DNA from: Flavobacteriales bacterium UBA6057
GTDB taxonomy: Bacteria; Bacteroidota; Bacteroidia; Flavobacteriales_G; Salibacteraceae
DNA: 64,000 nt
Direction: 5' to 3'
Assembly: GCA_002428995.1 (NCBI GenBank)
Contig: DIYJ01000006.1
Location: 124,001 to 188,000, forward strand
Under the pieces are notes generated by a model. The model worked only from the letters and a program-made list of their open reading frames with translations. It made no database searches and was not told the DNA's origin. Below, one piece after another: positions 9,282-17,137 of this stretch; position 1 is the stretch's first letter, and every line of letters starts with the position of its first letter. A program made the translations under genes and the position numbers.

Positions 9282-9355
9282 TAGCGAAGGGGGGAGTCGA
9301 ACCCCCGACCTCAGGGTTATGAATCCTGCGCTCTAACCATCTGAGCTACCTCGCC
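9282..9355 (-). tRNA. tRNA-Met (CAU anticodon)
   Basis: A 74-nt cloverleaf reads on the minus strand from GGCGAGGTAGCTCAG. The anticodon loop is TTCATAA with anticodon CAT. The T-arm is GGGGG-TTCGACT-CCCCC. The acceptor pairs through G-T at 1:72 and 6:67, with discriminator A73. CCA is not encoded. The paired 1:72 position argues against initiator tRNA. An elongator Met is most likely, although a tRNA-Ile2 with a lysidine-modified CAU cannot be excluded by eye. Confidence 0.93.
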
Positions 9356-9411
9356 ATCTTTCGCTGAGACTTCAGATGGCACTGCCTCTGTCGTCTGAGC
9401 TTGGTTATTAC

Positions 9412-9461
9412 TTAGACCTCCTGATTGTGGTTCCAGAGGTCTAATTTGGGCGGCAAATGTA
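9412..9461 (-). promoter_or_regulatory. Putative tRNA promoter -7 box and leader hairpin
   Basis: On the minus strand, TACATTTG at 9454-9461 matches the Bacteroidota -7 consensus TANNTTTG exactly. Between it and the tRNA lies a perfect 9-bp inverted repeat, TTAGACCTC/GAGGTCTAA (9412-9444, 15-nt loop), that would fold in the precursor leader. A perfect 17-bp palindrome, ATCTCAGATTCTGAGAT, lies at 9473-9489 upstream of the -7 box. The rest of 9356-9631 holds nothing else I can identify. Confidence 0.5.
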
Positions 9462-9631
9462 GAAAAAACTTCATCTCAGATTCTGAGATTGTGAATCTGT
9501 GTTTGTTCCGTGTGTTGGACGTGGTGATGTGCAGATAGATCTTAGTTTATGAGCTCCCTGGCTTTATATGATTTGCTTCTCGGGGAATTTGTGACACTCT
9601 GCTGAGATCGGAATGCTACAAGCTATGCCCG

Positions 9632-10417
9632 CTAGTCATAGTTCAAGCGGAACCGTATCGGAAGTGCGAATTTTACCCTCACGCTCTTTCCGTTTTGTGA
9701 TCCGGGTATCCAGGCGGGCATATCCTGAATGACTCTCATGGCTTCCTGATCCAGTGAGGGATGTACACTGCGCAGGATGTTGAGATGGGTGATGGTGCCA
9801 TCCTTTTCAATCACAAACTCGATGTATACAATGCCTTCAATAGCTGCATCCAGTGCTATGGCTGGGTATTTAATGCTGGTGGACAAGTACTTCATGAAGG
9901 CTTCTTCACCTCCTTTGAATTCCGGCATTTGTTCTACTCGGATGAAAACTTCCTCAGGTTGTGGTTCAGGTTCTGGTTCCGGAGGAAGCTCTACGACAAA
10001 GTCCACGTCAACCACCACACTGTCGATGCCATCCTGATCCACCGTTCCGATTTGGGTATTGGCCATGTCATCCATGGTGGGAATCTCGGTGTCGTCTTCT
10101 ACTTCTTCGTCTTTTTTTGCGACTGGTTTGAGGAACTTGACGGTCTTAATCTTGGGCTTAGCCTGGTAGGTGGGAGGTGGAGTGCGCTCCAGGTCAATAG
10201 GTGGTGGTGCGGAGAGCTGGGAATAGTTGATCACTCTGGAGGTTTTCACCTGAAGCTGCTCTGATTCCACCTTCTTTGACAGCATTTCTTTGAGCTTTGG
10301 GTAGGCGAAGGTGCTGATGATCAATGCACTTGCTATTGCGAAAGAAAATGTGGCGCTTACCGGATAGCGCTGCTTCAAATCCTCGGCTCCGTATCGATTG
10401 TATGGTTTATTCTCCAT
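9632..10417 (-). CDS. tonB: TonB energy transducer
   Basis: TonB spans the periplasm and passes proton-motive energy from ExbB/ExbD to outer-membrane TonB-dependent transporters. This 261-aa protein has a short cytoplasmic N-terminus, one membrane anchor (about residues 22-40), a Pro/Glu-rich linker (LPPEPEPEPQPEE, about 145-157) and a C-terminal TonB fold with YPAIALDAAIEGIVYIEFVI and MPAWIPGSQNGKSVRVKFALPIRF. It is the last gene of the ExbB-ExbD-ExbD-TonB operon and overlaps the preceding ExbD gene by 11 bp. No TonB-dependent receptor lies in the window, so the unit probably serves receptors encoded elsewhere. Confidence 0.93.
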   Translation of the reverse strand: MENKPYNRYGAEDLKQRYPVSATFSFAIASALIISTFAYPKLKEMLSKKVESEQLQVKTSRVINYSQLSAPPPIDLERTPPPTYQAKPKIKTVKFLKPVAKKDEEVEDDTEIPTMDDMANTQIGTVDQDGIDSVVVDVDFVVELPPEPEPEPQPEEVFIRVEQMPEFKGGEEAFMKYLSTSIKYPAIALDAAIEGIVYIEFVIEKDGTITHLNILRSVHPSLDQEAMRVIQDMPAWIPGSQNGKSVRVKFALPIRFRLNYD

Positions 10418-10955
10418 CGCCTTCGGTTGTTTCGTCAGAGGGTTGATTCAGGCCTTGATCAAATTCACTCAACTCGGATATGGCATATCGTTTCACACCT
10501 TCCAGGTTGAGGGCATCGAGGACGGATACAAGTTGACCATAGTTACTGCCTTCCTGTGGTTTGATGAGCACTACAAGACCGTCAATCGTGGAAACGTGCG
10601 TGTTCAACACTTGGTGAAACTCTTTGCTATCATAGGCCACATTGAATGTTTCCGGATCGGTGATGCCTCGATACCAGGTAAGCTCATCGCTGTGGAGCAC
10701 AAGGCTCAGTGTTTTGGATTCTTTCACCGCCATTTCCTTTTCAGTGTTGGAGGCGTCCGCCTTGGCAGGGATCAAAAGTTCCATGGCTTGAGGTTTACTG
10801 AAGGTGGTTGCCAACATGAAAAAGGTGAGGAGGAGAAAGGCAAGATCCACCATCGGATTCATGTCTACATTCACGGATTTACGCTCGGCTTTCTTTTCCG
10901 AGTCGTTACCGCGGTGTATGCGTTCTACCTCAATGTCTTCGAGTGCCGGGATCAT
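10407..10955 (-). CDS. exbD: ExbD-family biopolymer transport protein (second copy)
   Basis: ExbD forms the proton-conducting stator with ExbB and drives TonB. This 182-aa protein has a charged N-terminus, one transmembrane helix (about residues 35-52) with the conserved proton-carrying Asp in NPMVDLAFLLLTFF, and a periplasmic domain. It overlaps the upstream ExbD gene by 26 bp and the tonB gene by 11 bp, which points to translational coupling. Two non-identical ExbD genes in tandem are common in Bacteroidota Ton operons. Confidence 0.92.
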   Translation of the reverse strand: MIPALEDIEVERIHRGNDSEKKAERKSVNVDMNPMVDLAFLLLTFFMLATTFSKPQAMELLIPAKADASNTEKEMAVKESKTLSLVLHSDELTWYRGITDPETFNVAYDSKEFHQVLNTHVSTIDGLVVLIKPQEGSNYGQLVSVLDALNLEGVKRYAISELSEFDQGLNQPSDETTEGDGE

Positions 10956-11544
10956 CTTTCTTAGCTTCTGTAATGAGGTTAAAACGAGTGATGTTTAAGT
11001 CTTGAAGGGTGTTGAAGCAGAGCTCAACTACAGGAAAAGAAACGCCTTCGTCCGCATGAATTGCAAAGCGCAGCCTTGGGTTGGCAAGCCTTGCTGCGAT
11101 GATCCATTGACGGAATTCATTATTCTCCTCGGTCATTGGAATTCCAGGCTGCACGACCTGTTTCTGCTCTTCCCTTGGAAGCTTCAGCATTCTGCTGATT
11201 TCCTTGATTGGCATGCCTGTGGAAGAAAGCAGGGAGAAACGCCCTTTTTCGGCCTCACTGAAGGTCTGGTTGTTTTGCTTGCCAACTACTTCGAGCATGC
11301 GCTTGCGGTCAAACTTGTTGTCGATGCCTATGAATACGCGTTCATCATCACCGATGGTCACAAGGCACACATCAGTACTGGGAACTTTCAGGTCTACATG
11401 TGCGCTCGGCATCACCACATCCACTGGGGTGTCGGTCTTAAAAGTGGTCGTCATCATAAAGAAACTGACCAGCAGAAAGGCCATGTCCACCATGGGGTTC
11501 ATGTCCAGTTTTGGAAGCTTTTTAAGTCGCTTTAGGCCAGGCAT
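10930..11544 (-). CDS. exbD: ExbD-family biopolymer transport protein (first copy)
   Basis: This 204-aa ExbD homologue lies directly after the ExbB gene, with a 1-bp gap. The single membrane helix carries the Asp of NPMVDMAFLLVSFF. The periplasmic part contains an insert (about residues 85-145) not seen in the second copy, before the terminal LRFAIHADEGVSFPVV strand region. The two copies may occupy different positions in the stator or may serve different partners. That division of labour is an inference; the family call is firm. Confidence 0.92.
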   Translation of the reverse strand: MPGLKRLKKLPKLDMNPMVDMAFLLVSFFMMTTTFKTDTPVDVVMPSAHVDLKVPSTDVCLVTIGDDERVFIGIDNKFDRKRMLEVVGKQNNQTFSEAEKGRFSLLSSTGMPIKEISRMLKLPREEQKQVVQPGIPMTEENNEFRQWIIAARLANPRLRFAIHADEGVSFPVVELCFNTLQDLNITRFNLITEAKKDDPGTRRH

Positions 11545-11545
11545 T

Positions 11546-12370
11546 TCAGGCGTTGTTGTGGGTGCTTGATTTTGCCTTGAAATGGTTCAGGATGGCATAG
11601 TTGGTCTCGTCAATCGAGTAAGTGACACGATCTATGACATTCGAGTAGAAATTGTAAAAAACGATGGCTACGGCTGCGGTGGAAATCCCTAATGCAGTAG
11701 TCACCAGTGCTTGTGAAATACCTCCGGCAAGCCCCACAGCATCAGGAGTTCCGGCACGAGCTAAAGCTGCAAACGCTTTGATCATGCCCGTTACGGTTCC
11801 CAGCAGTCCCACGAGGGTAGCAATGGAAGCGAGGGTAGACAGGATGATCATGTTCTTTTCCAACACGGGGACTTCCAGGTGGGTAGCTTCCTCCAGCTCT
11901 CGCTTGATGCGGAAGGCTTTCTCCTCGGTTCGCAGCCCTTGGTCTTCCGTGGCTTCGGAGTAGGAGTGAAGTCCCTTTTTCACCACATTGGCCACGGAAC
12001 CTTTTTGCTCGTCACATGCTGCTTCAGCGGCACCGTAATCTTCACTTCCCAAGAGGCTCTTGATTTTATTGGCAAAGGCTTTACTGCGTTGTTTGCCGGA
12101 TGCACGTGTCAACGAAATGCCCCTTTCAATGATGTAAGTAAGAAGGATGATGAGAAACGCGATTTGAACAATCACAATGGGACCACCCTTGTGAATGACA
12201 CCGAGGTAGTTTCCCTCCACCGGATCTTTGTTGATGTCTCCACCCACAAAATTGTCAGGCGCTCCGAGTAGGTTGTGATAGATGAAGTAGGCGACAATGA
12301 GTGCGCTCACCATGACCGCAACTCCCAGGGTGCTGGTCAGGGTTTCTCTCAGGTTCTGATTACGCTTCAT
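11546..12370 (-). CDS. exbB: ExbB/MotA/TolQ-family proton channel protein
   Basis: ExbB forms the pentameric inner-membrane channel that harnesses proton flow for TonB. This 274-aa protein has an extra N-terminal membrane helix, typical of Bacteroidota ExbB (about residues 14-35). The second helix is about 63-84. The third and fourth form the TLASIATLVGLLGTVTGMIKAF and GISQALVTTALGISTAAVAIVF channel helices, which carry the family's conserved Gly and Thr residues. It is the first gene of the operon. The 363 bp upstream (12371-12733) hold the operon leader and a terminator for the neighbouring gene, and nothing else I recognise. Confidence 0.93.
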   Translation of the reverse strand: MKRNQNLRETLTSTLGVAVMVSALIVAYFIYHNLLGAPDNFVGGDINKDPVEGNYLGVIHKGGPIVIVQIAFLIILLTYIIERGISLTRASGKQRSKAFANKIKSLLGSEDYGAAEAACDEQKGSVANVVKKGLHSYSEATEDQGLRTEEKAFRIKRELEEATHLEVPVLEKNMIILSTLASIATLVGLLGTVTGMIKAFAALARAGTPDAVGLAGGISQALVTTALGISTAAVAIVFYNFYSNVIDRVTYSIDETNYAILNHFKAKSSTHNNA

Positions 12371-12680
12371 GGGTTGATTTTATGAGGCAAAGAAGAAGCT
12401 TACAGATGCGCGTGTAAATGACAAGAATCACCTGTCACAGAGTTGATGATCGCTTAACCGGATGTTTACAAAAACTCGTTCAGAGGGCGTAAATGCTGAG
12501 ATCAGCCTGGCAATGCCGGAGGGCTTTTCGGGTCCATGCCACCTTTTGTCAGCTTACATGCTAACACCGGTCATGCTTTTTGACCCCCGATTTCTTTAAG
12601 CCGAAGTGAAGTATCGGCAAGAAGGGGTTTAAGAAAGCTGGTTTCAGGAAGTGAGATTCTGTACTCTTTGATTGCAATGC

Positions 12681-12713
12681 AAAAAAAAGGAGGAGCAAAC
12701 GCCCCTCCTTTCA
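12681..12713 (-). terminator. Rho-independent terminator after first M43-type protease
   Basis: On the minus strand AAAGGAGG and CCTCCTTT pair around a 10-nt loop and are followed by eight T residues, 20 bp past the stop codon. Confidence 0.85.
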
Positions 12714-12733
12714 TTGATCTCAGATAATCGCTT

Positions 12734-15700
12734 TTACCAGCGAACGAACTGCTCTACCTGGGTTTCGCGAGAAACTTCGTTGCGCAGTCGGATCAGGTAA
12801 TAGCCCGGTGTGAGGTGGCCAAAGTTGAGCCACTGTGTATGTGCACCGGAAAGCTTGCCGTTCTCCAGGAATTGCCCGGTCAATGAATAGACTTCGTAGT
12901 TCCAGAATTCATCGGTAACGCCTTCTACAAGCACTTCGCCCGTCTTTTCCACTCCTTTCACAATCAGCACTTCTCCTTCATCTTTTCCAGGACCATCAAG
13001 TCCCTCGTAGCCGCCATCGGGGAAATCCAGCCCCTCTGGCAAAACGAGCGGAACGCAGAAATTCTCAACACAGGAGTGATAGGTGTCCAGGTTCTTCACC
13101 TGAATATGGAAGCAGAAGTGCTTCGCGTTGTTCGAATTGTAGAAACTGCTGAATGGCACCGTGAATGTGATCGGAGCATTCGTTACGATCGGATTGATCT
13201 GACCGGTAGTGCAAAGCTGTCCCACATCTGACCAGATGCTGAGTGCAAAGTCATCACCCACGAGCTGAGCGGGGATTGTTACAGTGATCAGGAAGTCGAG
13301 CTTATAGATGTTGTAGCCTTGTCCCATGATCCCGCAGGGTTCGTTGGGCATGGGCCCGATCAGCAGCTGGTTCACCTGGGCATCCACCTGCCAGTTGGTA
13401 CACTCTTGTTCACAGCCATCCAGCTTGAAGCAAAACTGTCCACATTGCTCCATACCATCAATGCATATGGGAATGGACACACAAACTTCAGCGGGAATAT
13501 TCGCGGTGGGAACCTTTAGGAATCCTTCTATTTCAAAGACGCTGTTGGTTACGTTCACATAAGGATCCATCAGTTCACCAATGGAGAATTCGTATTCATC
13601 TCCGCAGAACTGGAAGTTCACACTCTGCGATCCTGTCCAGTTGGGCACATGCATGTTGACATAGAAATAGGTGAAATCATTGTCAGACTCATAGCAGAAG
13701 GGCAAGGGGCTAAGGCCAAACTTCAGCGGAATGGGATCTTCGCAGCCTCCACAATTGGTTCCTTCAGGAACTACGATTTCCAGTTCTCCGTAGCAGTCTT
13801 CGAATTGAGAGTCCATCACTTTCACGCCATAGGTGCCGGGAGCGAGGCCTTGTTGAATGGGTGAGGAGGGAAGTGTGCCCGGAGTCCAGATGTAGATGTA
13901 TTGGCCGCTGCCGCCCGCCACAGTTAACGTAATGGAGCCATCATCCCCACAGGAAGGTGTGACTTCCGCGCTGATCTCCAGTCCTTCACAGGGATCACAC
14001 GGCTCCTGGTCAAAACATATTTCATCCGAGGAGCAACCGGTTTCAGGATCGGTGACTACCACACAAATGGTCCCGCCAACGGTGGGGTCATCCCAGTTTA
14101 CTTCGGCATAAGGCAAGCCCGGTATAGAGAGTAATGTTCCTCCGCTGCTCACCGTCCAGTTGTATTCCATGTCTGGAATGCTCACGTTGTAGGTCATGAA
14201 AGGGCTGAGGCAGATGTTGCCTTCCGGGAAGATTTCTGGAACTACAGGAAGTCCCACCTCAATATCCTTGGTGATGGTCATGCCGTCTCCGGCAGTGAGG
14301 GTGACTGTGTAAACGCCATTGGCTGGATAGGTGGTGCTGGCAGTGGAGCCTGTGGCCGTTTCTCCGTTCCCGAGGTTCCAGGTGTAGCTGGCAGCGCATC
14401 CTTCTGCCCGGAAGGTGAAGTCGTAGCAATCAGACACGCAGCAATAGAAGTCGATTCCGGAAGATGAGCTGGCTTCCATCACGTTGGGCACTCCAGCGCT
14501 GTAAGGGCTGAAGCCCTGGGCCAGTGCAGGCCAATCGTAGGCTTCAAAAATGTAGTTCACCACCCCGAAGTTTCCGTTTTCAATGGTTTCATCCGGTGTG
14601 TTGATCACCGAAACTCCGCTGGCTCCGCTGGGCGACCATAAATAAACCTTGCCGTCAGGTCCTCGCTGAATCACGCTCGGGAAGGGGAAATCAGTCGGAA
14701 TTTCTTCTGGCTCGGGCAAGATGCAGCATTCCCTGAATGACTTGAAATCATACTGGTTGATCTGTGCGCCACCAACGGTGTAGAGTTGATCGCCCGATCC
14801 GCTGAAGGCTGCTGCGCCTCCACTGACTTGCCCCTTGTAGCTGCAAGTTCCGGTCAAGCCGTTGAATTCATAGATGTAAGACACGCCTTCGTAGGAGAAA
14901 ACGACCCAGCGCCCATCGGGAGATGCTTCCACGCGGGTGAATCCATTGAAGTTCACGTTGTTCATGGCGCCCACAAACGGTCCGGATGGACTTACCACTG
15001 GATTACCCAGCGAGGAGCCGTCAAAGAGGTAAGCCATGATTTGGTTTTCTGCGCCTACTGCTGGTCCGGGATTCACGTCTACGGCATCACTTCCGCCTTT
15101 CACAATAATCCAGGTGCCTTCGCCCTGGCAGTGGGGAATCGCGGTGATGGCGTCCATGAATGAATAATTCTGTCCTGGGCTGTTGCCGGGAAAGGCGGTC
15201 GTGACGGAAGAGGTTGAAGTATTGATATCGTAATAGCTCAACCCGTAAGCCGTGCTGTTGCAGAATGGATTGATGAAAGGGTCGGTGGTCATGAACACAG
15301 TGACACCACCTTCGGCATTGGGGATTCCCAGCACAGACTGATGATCGCGTGATCCATCAAAGTCGTCCTGACATCCTGAACTGGAGAAAATGTTGTCTCC
15401 GTTGCTGATAAGGTTTCCGCTGCTGTTTCGAACATCCTTTCCGTCTGTGAAAAACATGTTTCCTTCACAATCGCCATAGGTGTACATCCCACCTCTAAGA
15501 GCCTCTGTTCCAAATCCATTCGGAATCAGCAGAGCATTCATTTGCAAACCGTTGGAAAAGTCAAACTGGGTGACATAATCGTGCGTGTTGCCCTTGTTGG
15601 CGTGCCAGATGGCGCCCTGGCAAATGGGAGCACACTCTGAAACATAGATCGCTCCTGGGAAGGTGGTGGTAGCGGTGGAGGGATTAAAGTCCATGTCTTC

Positions 15701-16948
15701 CAGTGTTACCGTAATGTCGTAGGATCCAGGGTCTTGCAGGTTTACTGGGATCACCACATTGCCCATTTGATTGGTACCATTATCCGTGAAGGTGAAGGTT
15801 CCGTTGGTGATCGTTACTTCCCATGAATCGAGTGTGTTGGCGGGGTCATTAAAAATCGTGAGTGTAAAATCATCTCCGGTACAGGGTGTGGAACTGGTCA
15901 GTTCATAGTTTGGAATGAGTCCGACATCGATACAGCCGTTTACGCCTGCGACTCCTGTTCGAATGAGGTTTTGTGGAGTTACCAGGCTGGCCAGGAAGCC
16001 ATTGGTCTGTATCATGGCGTGCGCTGCGCATCGTTGACCTTCGCTGAAGGTGTTTTTGCAGGCATCAAGCGTATAGTCCATGTAGTTCTCGATTTGATCG
16101 AGCACCGCGGGGCTTTCGGGGCAGGAATTCACACCCACCGGGCAGCCCGCATTGGGGCCAAGGATGATCGGAGTATCGCTGATGCCGTCATCTTCCTGGC
16201 ATTCACCGGATACAAACCCCCATGTGTGGAGCAGGGAAAGGTAGTGTCCCACTTCGTGCACAAGTGCCATCCCAAGGTTGTAGTTTGCCAGCAGTGTGCA
16301 GCCACAGGATGGATTGGATTCATCACCCACTACCTGAGCTTCAATCACTACACCAAGGCTTCCCGTTAGGTCTGAATAACCAAGTGTTCCGCCTGAAATG
16401 TTCTGAACGATGTAGATGTTGAGGTATTCATCAGGAGGGAATCCGTAGCTGCTCACGATGTTGGCATGTCCACCGGTTCCGATGCTCGAGTTGGCAGCAT
16501 CGAAATGGCGGGTAATACCAGGATGATTACTGCCGTAGAACGCCCAGTTTGTGGAGTTGAAAGGGTTGATTTGTGCAAAACAGAACTGGATGTCCATGGA
16601 TGCACCAGTAACGGAATTGGGATTCCCGGCAAACTCGGCATTCAGGCGCTCAAGCTGTGCTTCAATCTGTTCGTTGGAGATGTTGCCCGCGCCTCCGGTG
16701 TGGATCACGTGGAAAACAACAGGAATGGTGTAGGAACCGCCTGAGCTGCGGCTTTCTGGTTGCATCAACATGTGTTGAGCCAGTTCCTGAACTCTTTGAA
16801 GCTGTTCGGTCAGACCTGGGAAGGATGCAATTTCAGCATGGTGCTCATCAAAAGAGCAAGATGCATTCTGTGCATAATTCATTTGCGGGGAAAGCCATGC
16901 AAAAGAGCAGAGCAGTGCTAGCGCGAGTAGATGTGAAAAGTGTTTCAT
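12734..16948 (-). CDS. Secreted M43-type metalloprotease with PKD, SprB-like and T9SS domains (1404 aa)
   Basis: This is a large protease predicted to leave the cell through the T9SS. Domains in order are a signal peptide (1-26), then a pappalysin-type zinc protease with HEVGHYLSLLH (His231, Glu232, His235, His241) and Met-turn NYMDY. A long middle region follows, probably propeller-like. Next come a PKD domain (around SYTWNLGNGETATGS), two related beta domains, an SprB-like repeat (ITLTVAGGSGQYIYIWTPG) and a sorting domain ending in GYYLIRLRN and basic residues. The Gly usual at position 8 of HExxHxxGxxH is Ser here; the zinc ligands are kept. It is the downstream member of a tandem pair with its own terminator. 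Confidence 0.88.
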   Translation of the reverse strand: MKHFSHLLALALLCSFAWLSPQMNYAQNASCSFDEHHAEIASFPGLTEQLQRVQELAQHMLMQPESRSSGGSYTIPVVFHVIHTGGAGNISNEQIEAQLERLNAEFAGNPNSVTGASMDIQFCFAQINPFNSTNWAFYGSNHPGITRHFDAANSSIGTGGHANIVSSYGFPPDEYLNIYIVQNISGGTLGYSDLTGSLGVVIEAQVVGDESNPSCGCTLLANYNLGMALVHEVGHYLSLLHTWGFVSGECQEDDGISDTPIILGPNAGCPVGVNSCPESPAVLDQIENYMDYTLDACKNTFSEGQRCAAHAMIQTNGFLASLVTPQNLIRTGVAGVNGCIDVGLIPNYELTSSTPCTGDDFTLTIFNDPANTLDSWEVTITNGTFTFTDNGTNQMGNVVIPVNLQDPGSYDITVTLEDMDFNPSTATTTFPGAIYVSECAPICQGAIWHANKGNTHDYVTQFDFSNGLQMNALLIPNGFGTEALRGGMYTYGDCEGNMFFTDGKDVRNSSGNLISNGDNIFSSSGCQDDFDGSRDHQSVLGIPNAEGGVTVFMTTDPFINPFCNSTAYGLSYYDINTSTSSVTTAFPGNSPGQNYSFMDAITAIPHCQGEGTWIIVKGGSDAVDVNPGPAVGAENQIMAYLFDGSSLGNPVVSPSGPFVGAMNNVNFNGFTRVEASPDGRWVVFSYEGVSYIYEFNGLTGTCSYKGQVSGGAAAFSGSGDQLYTVGGAQINQYDFKSFRECCILPEPEEIPTDFPFPSVIQRGPDGKVYLWSPSGASGVSVINTPDETIENGNFGVVNYIFEAYDWPALAQGFSPYSAGVPNVMEASSSSGIDFYCCVSDCYDFTFRAEGCAASYTWNLGNGETATGSTASTTYPANGVYTVTLTAGDGMTITKDIEVGLPVVPEIFPEGNICLSPFMTYNVSIPDMEYNWTVSSGGTLLSIPGLPYAEVNWDDPTVGGTICVVVTDPETGCSSDEICFDQEPCDPCEGLEISAEVTPSCGDDGSITLTVAGGSGQYIYIWTPGTLPSSPIQQGLAPGTYGVKVMDSQFEDCYGELEIVVPEGTNCGGCEDPIPLKFGLSPLPFCYESDNDFTYFYVNMHVPNWTGSQSVNFQFCGDEYEFSIGELMDPYVNVTNSVFEIEGFLKVPTANIPAEVCVSIPICIDGMEQCGQFCFKLDGCEQECTNWQVDAQVNQLLIGPMPNEPCGIMGQGYNIYKLDFLITVTIPAQLVGDDFALSIWSDVGQLCTTGQINPIVTNAPITFTVPFSSFYNSNNAKHFCFHIQVKNLDTYHSCVENFCVPLVLPEGLDFPDGGYEGLDGPGKDEGEVLIVKGVEKTGEVLVEGVTDEFWNYEVYSLTGQFLENGKLSGAHTQWLNFGHLTPGYYLIRLRNEVSRETQVEQFVRW

Positions 16949-17020
16949 GTCAGGTTGGTGAGTTTGTTAGTCAATCAATAATAACCTCAATCCATCGAAA
17001 AGAGGTAAGCTTTTAATGAG

Positions 17021-17040
17021 CTTTTATGAACAGATGTACA
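17021..17040 (-). promoter_or_regulatory. Conserved upstream motif of first M43-type protease gene
   Basis: The plus-strand sequence CTTTTATGAACAGATGTACA sits 73-92 bp upstream of the start codon. A near-identical sequence lies upstream of the paralogous gene at 21490-21515. Shared upstream sequence outside the coding region suggests a common promoter or operator. Confidence 0.5.
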
Positions 17041-17080
17041 ATCTTTCATATGGGTTGTCTTTTTTCGAGCAAAACGCAAG

Positions 17081-17105
17081 AAGGCGGAGCTTTTGGCCCC
17101 GCCTT
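17081..17105 (-). terminator. Stem-loop terminator after second M43-type protease
   Basis: AAGGCGG and CCGCCTT pair around an 11-nt loop, 33 bp past the stop of the upstream paralogue on the minus strand. The following T-tract is weak (CTTGCGTTTT). It separates transcription of the two paralogues. Confidence 0.65.
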
Positions 17106-17137
17106 CCTATCCAGTAAATCTGGTATTTAATGCTGCA

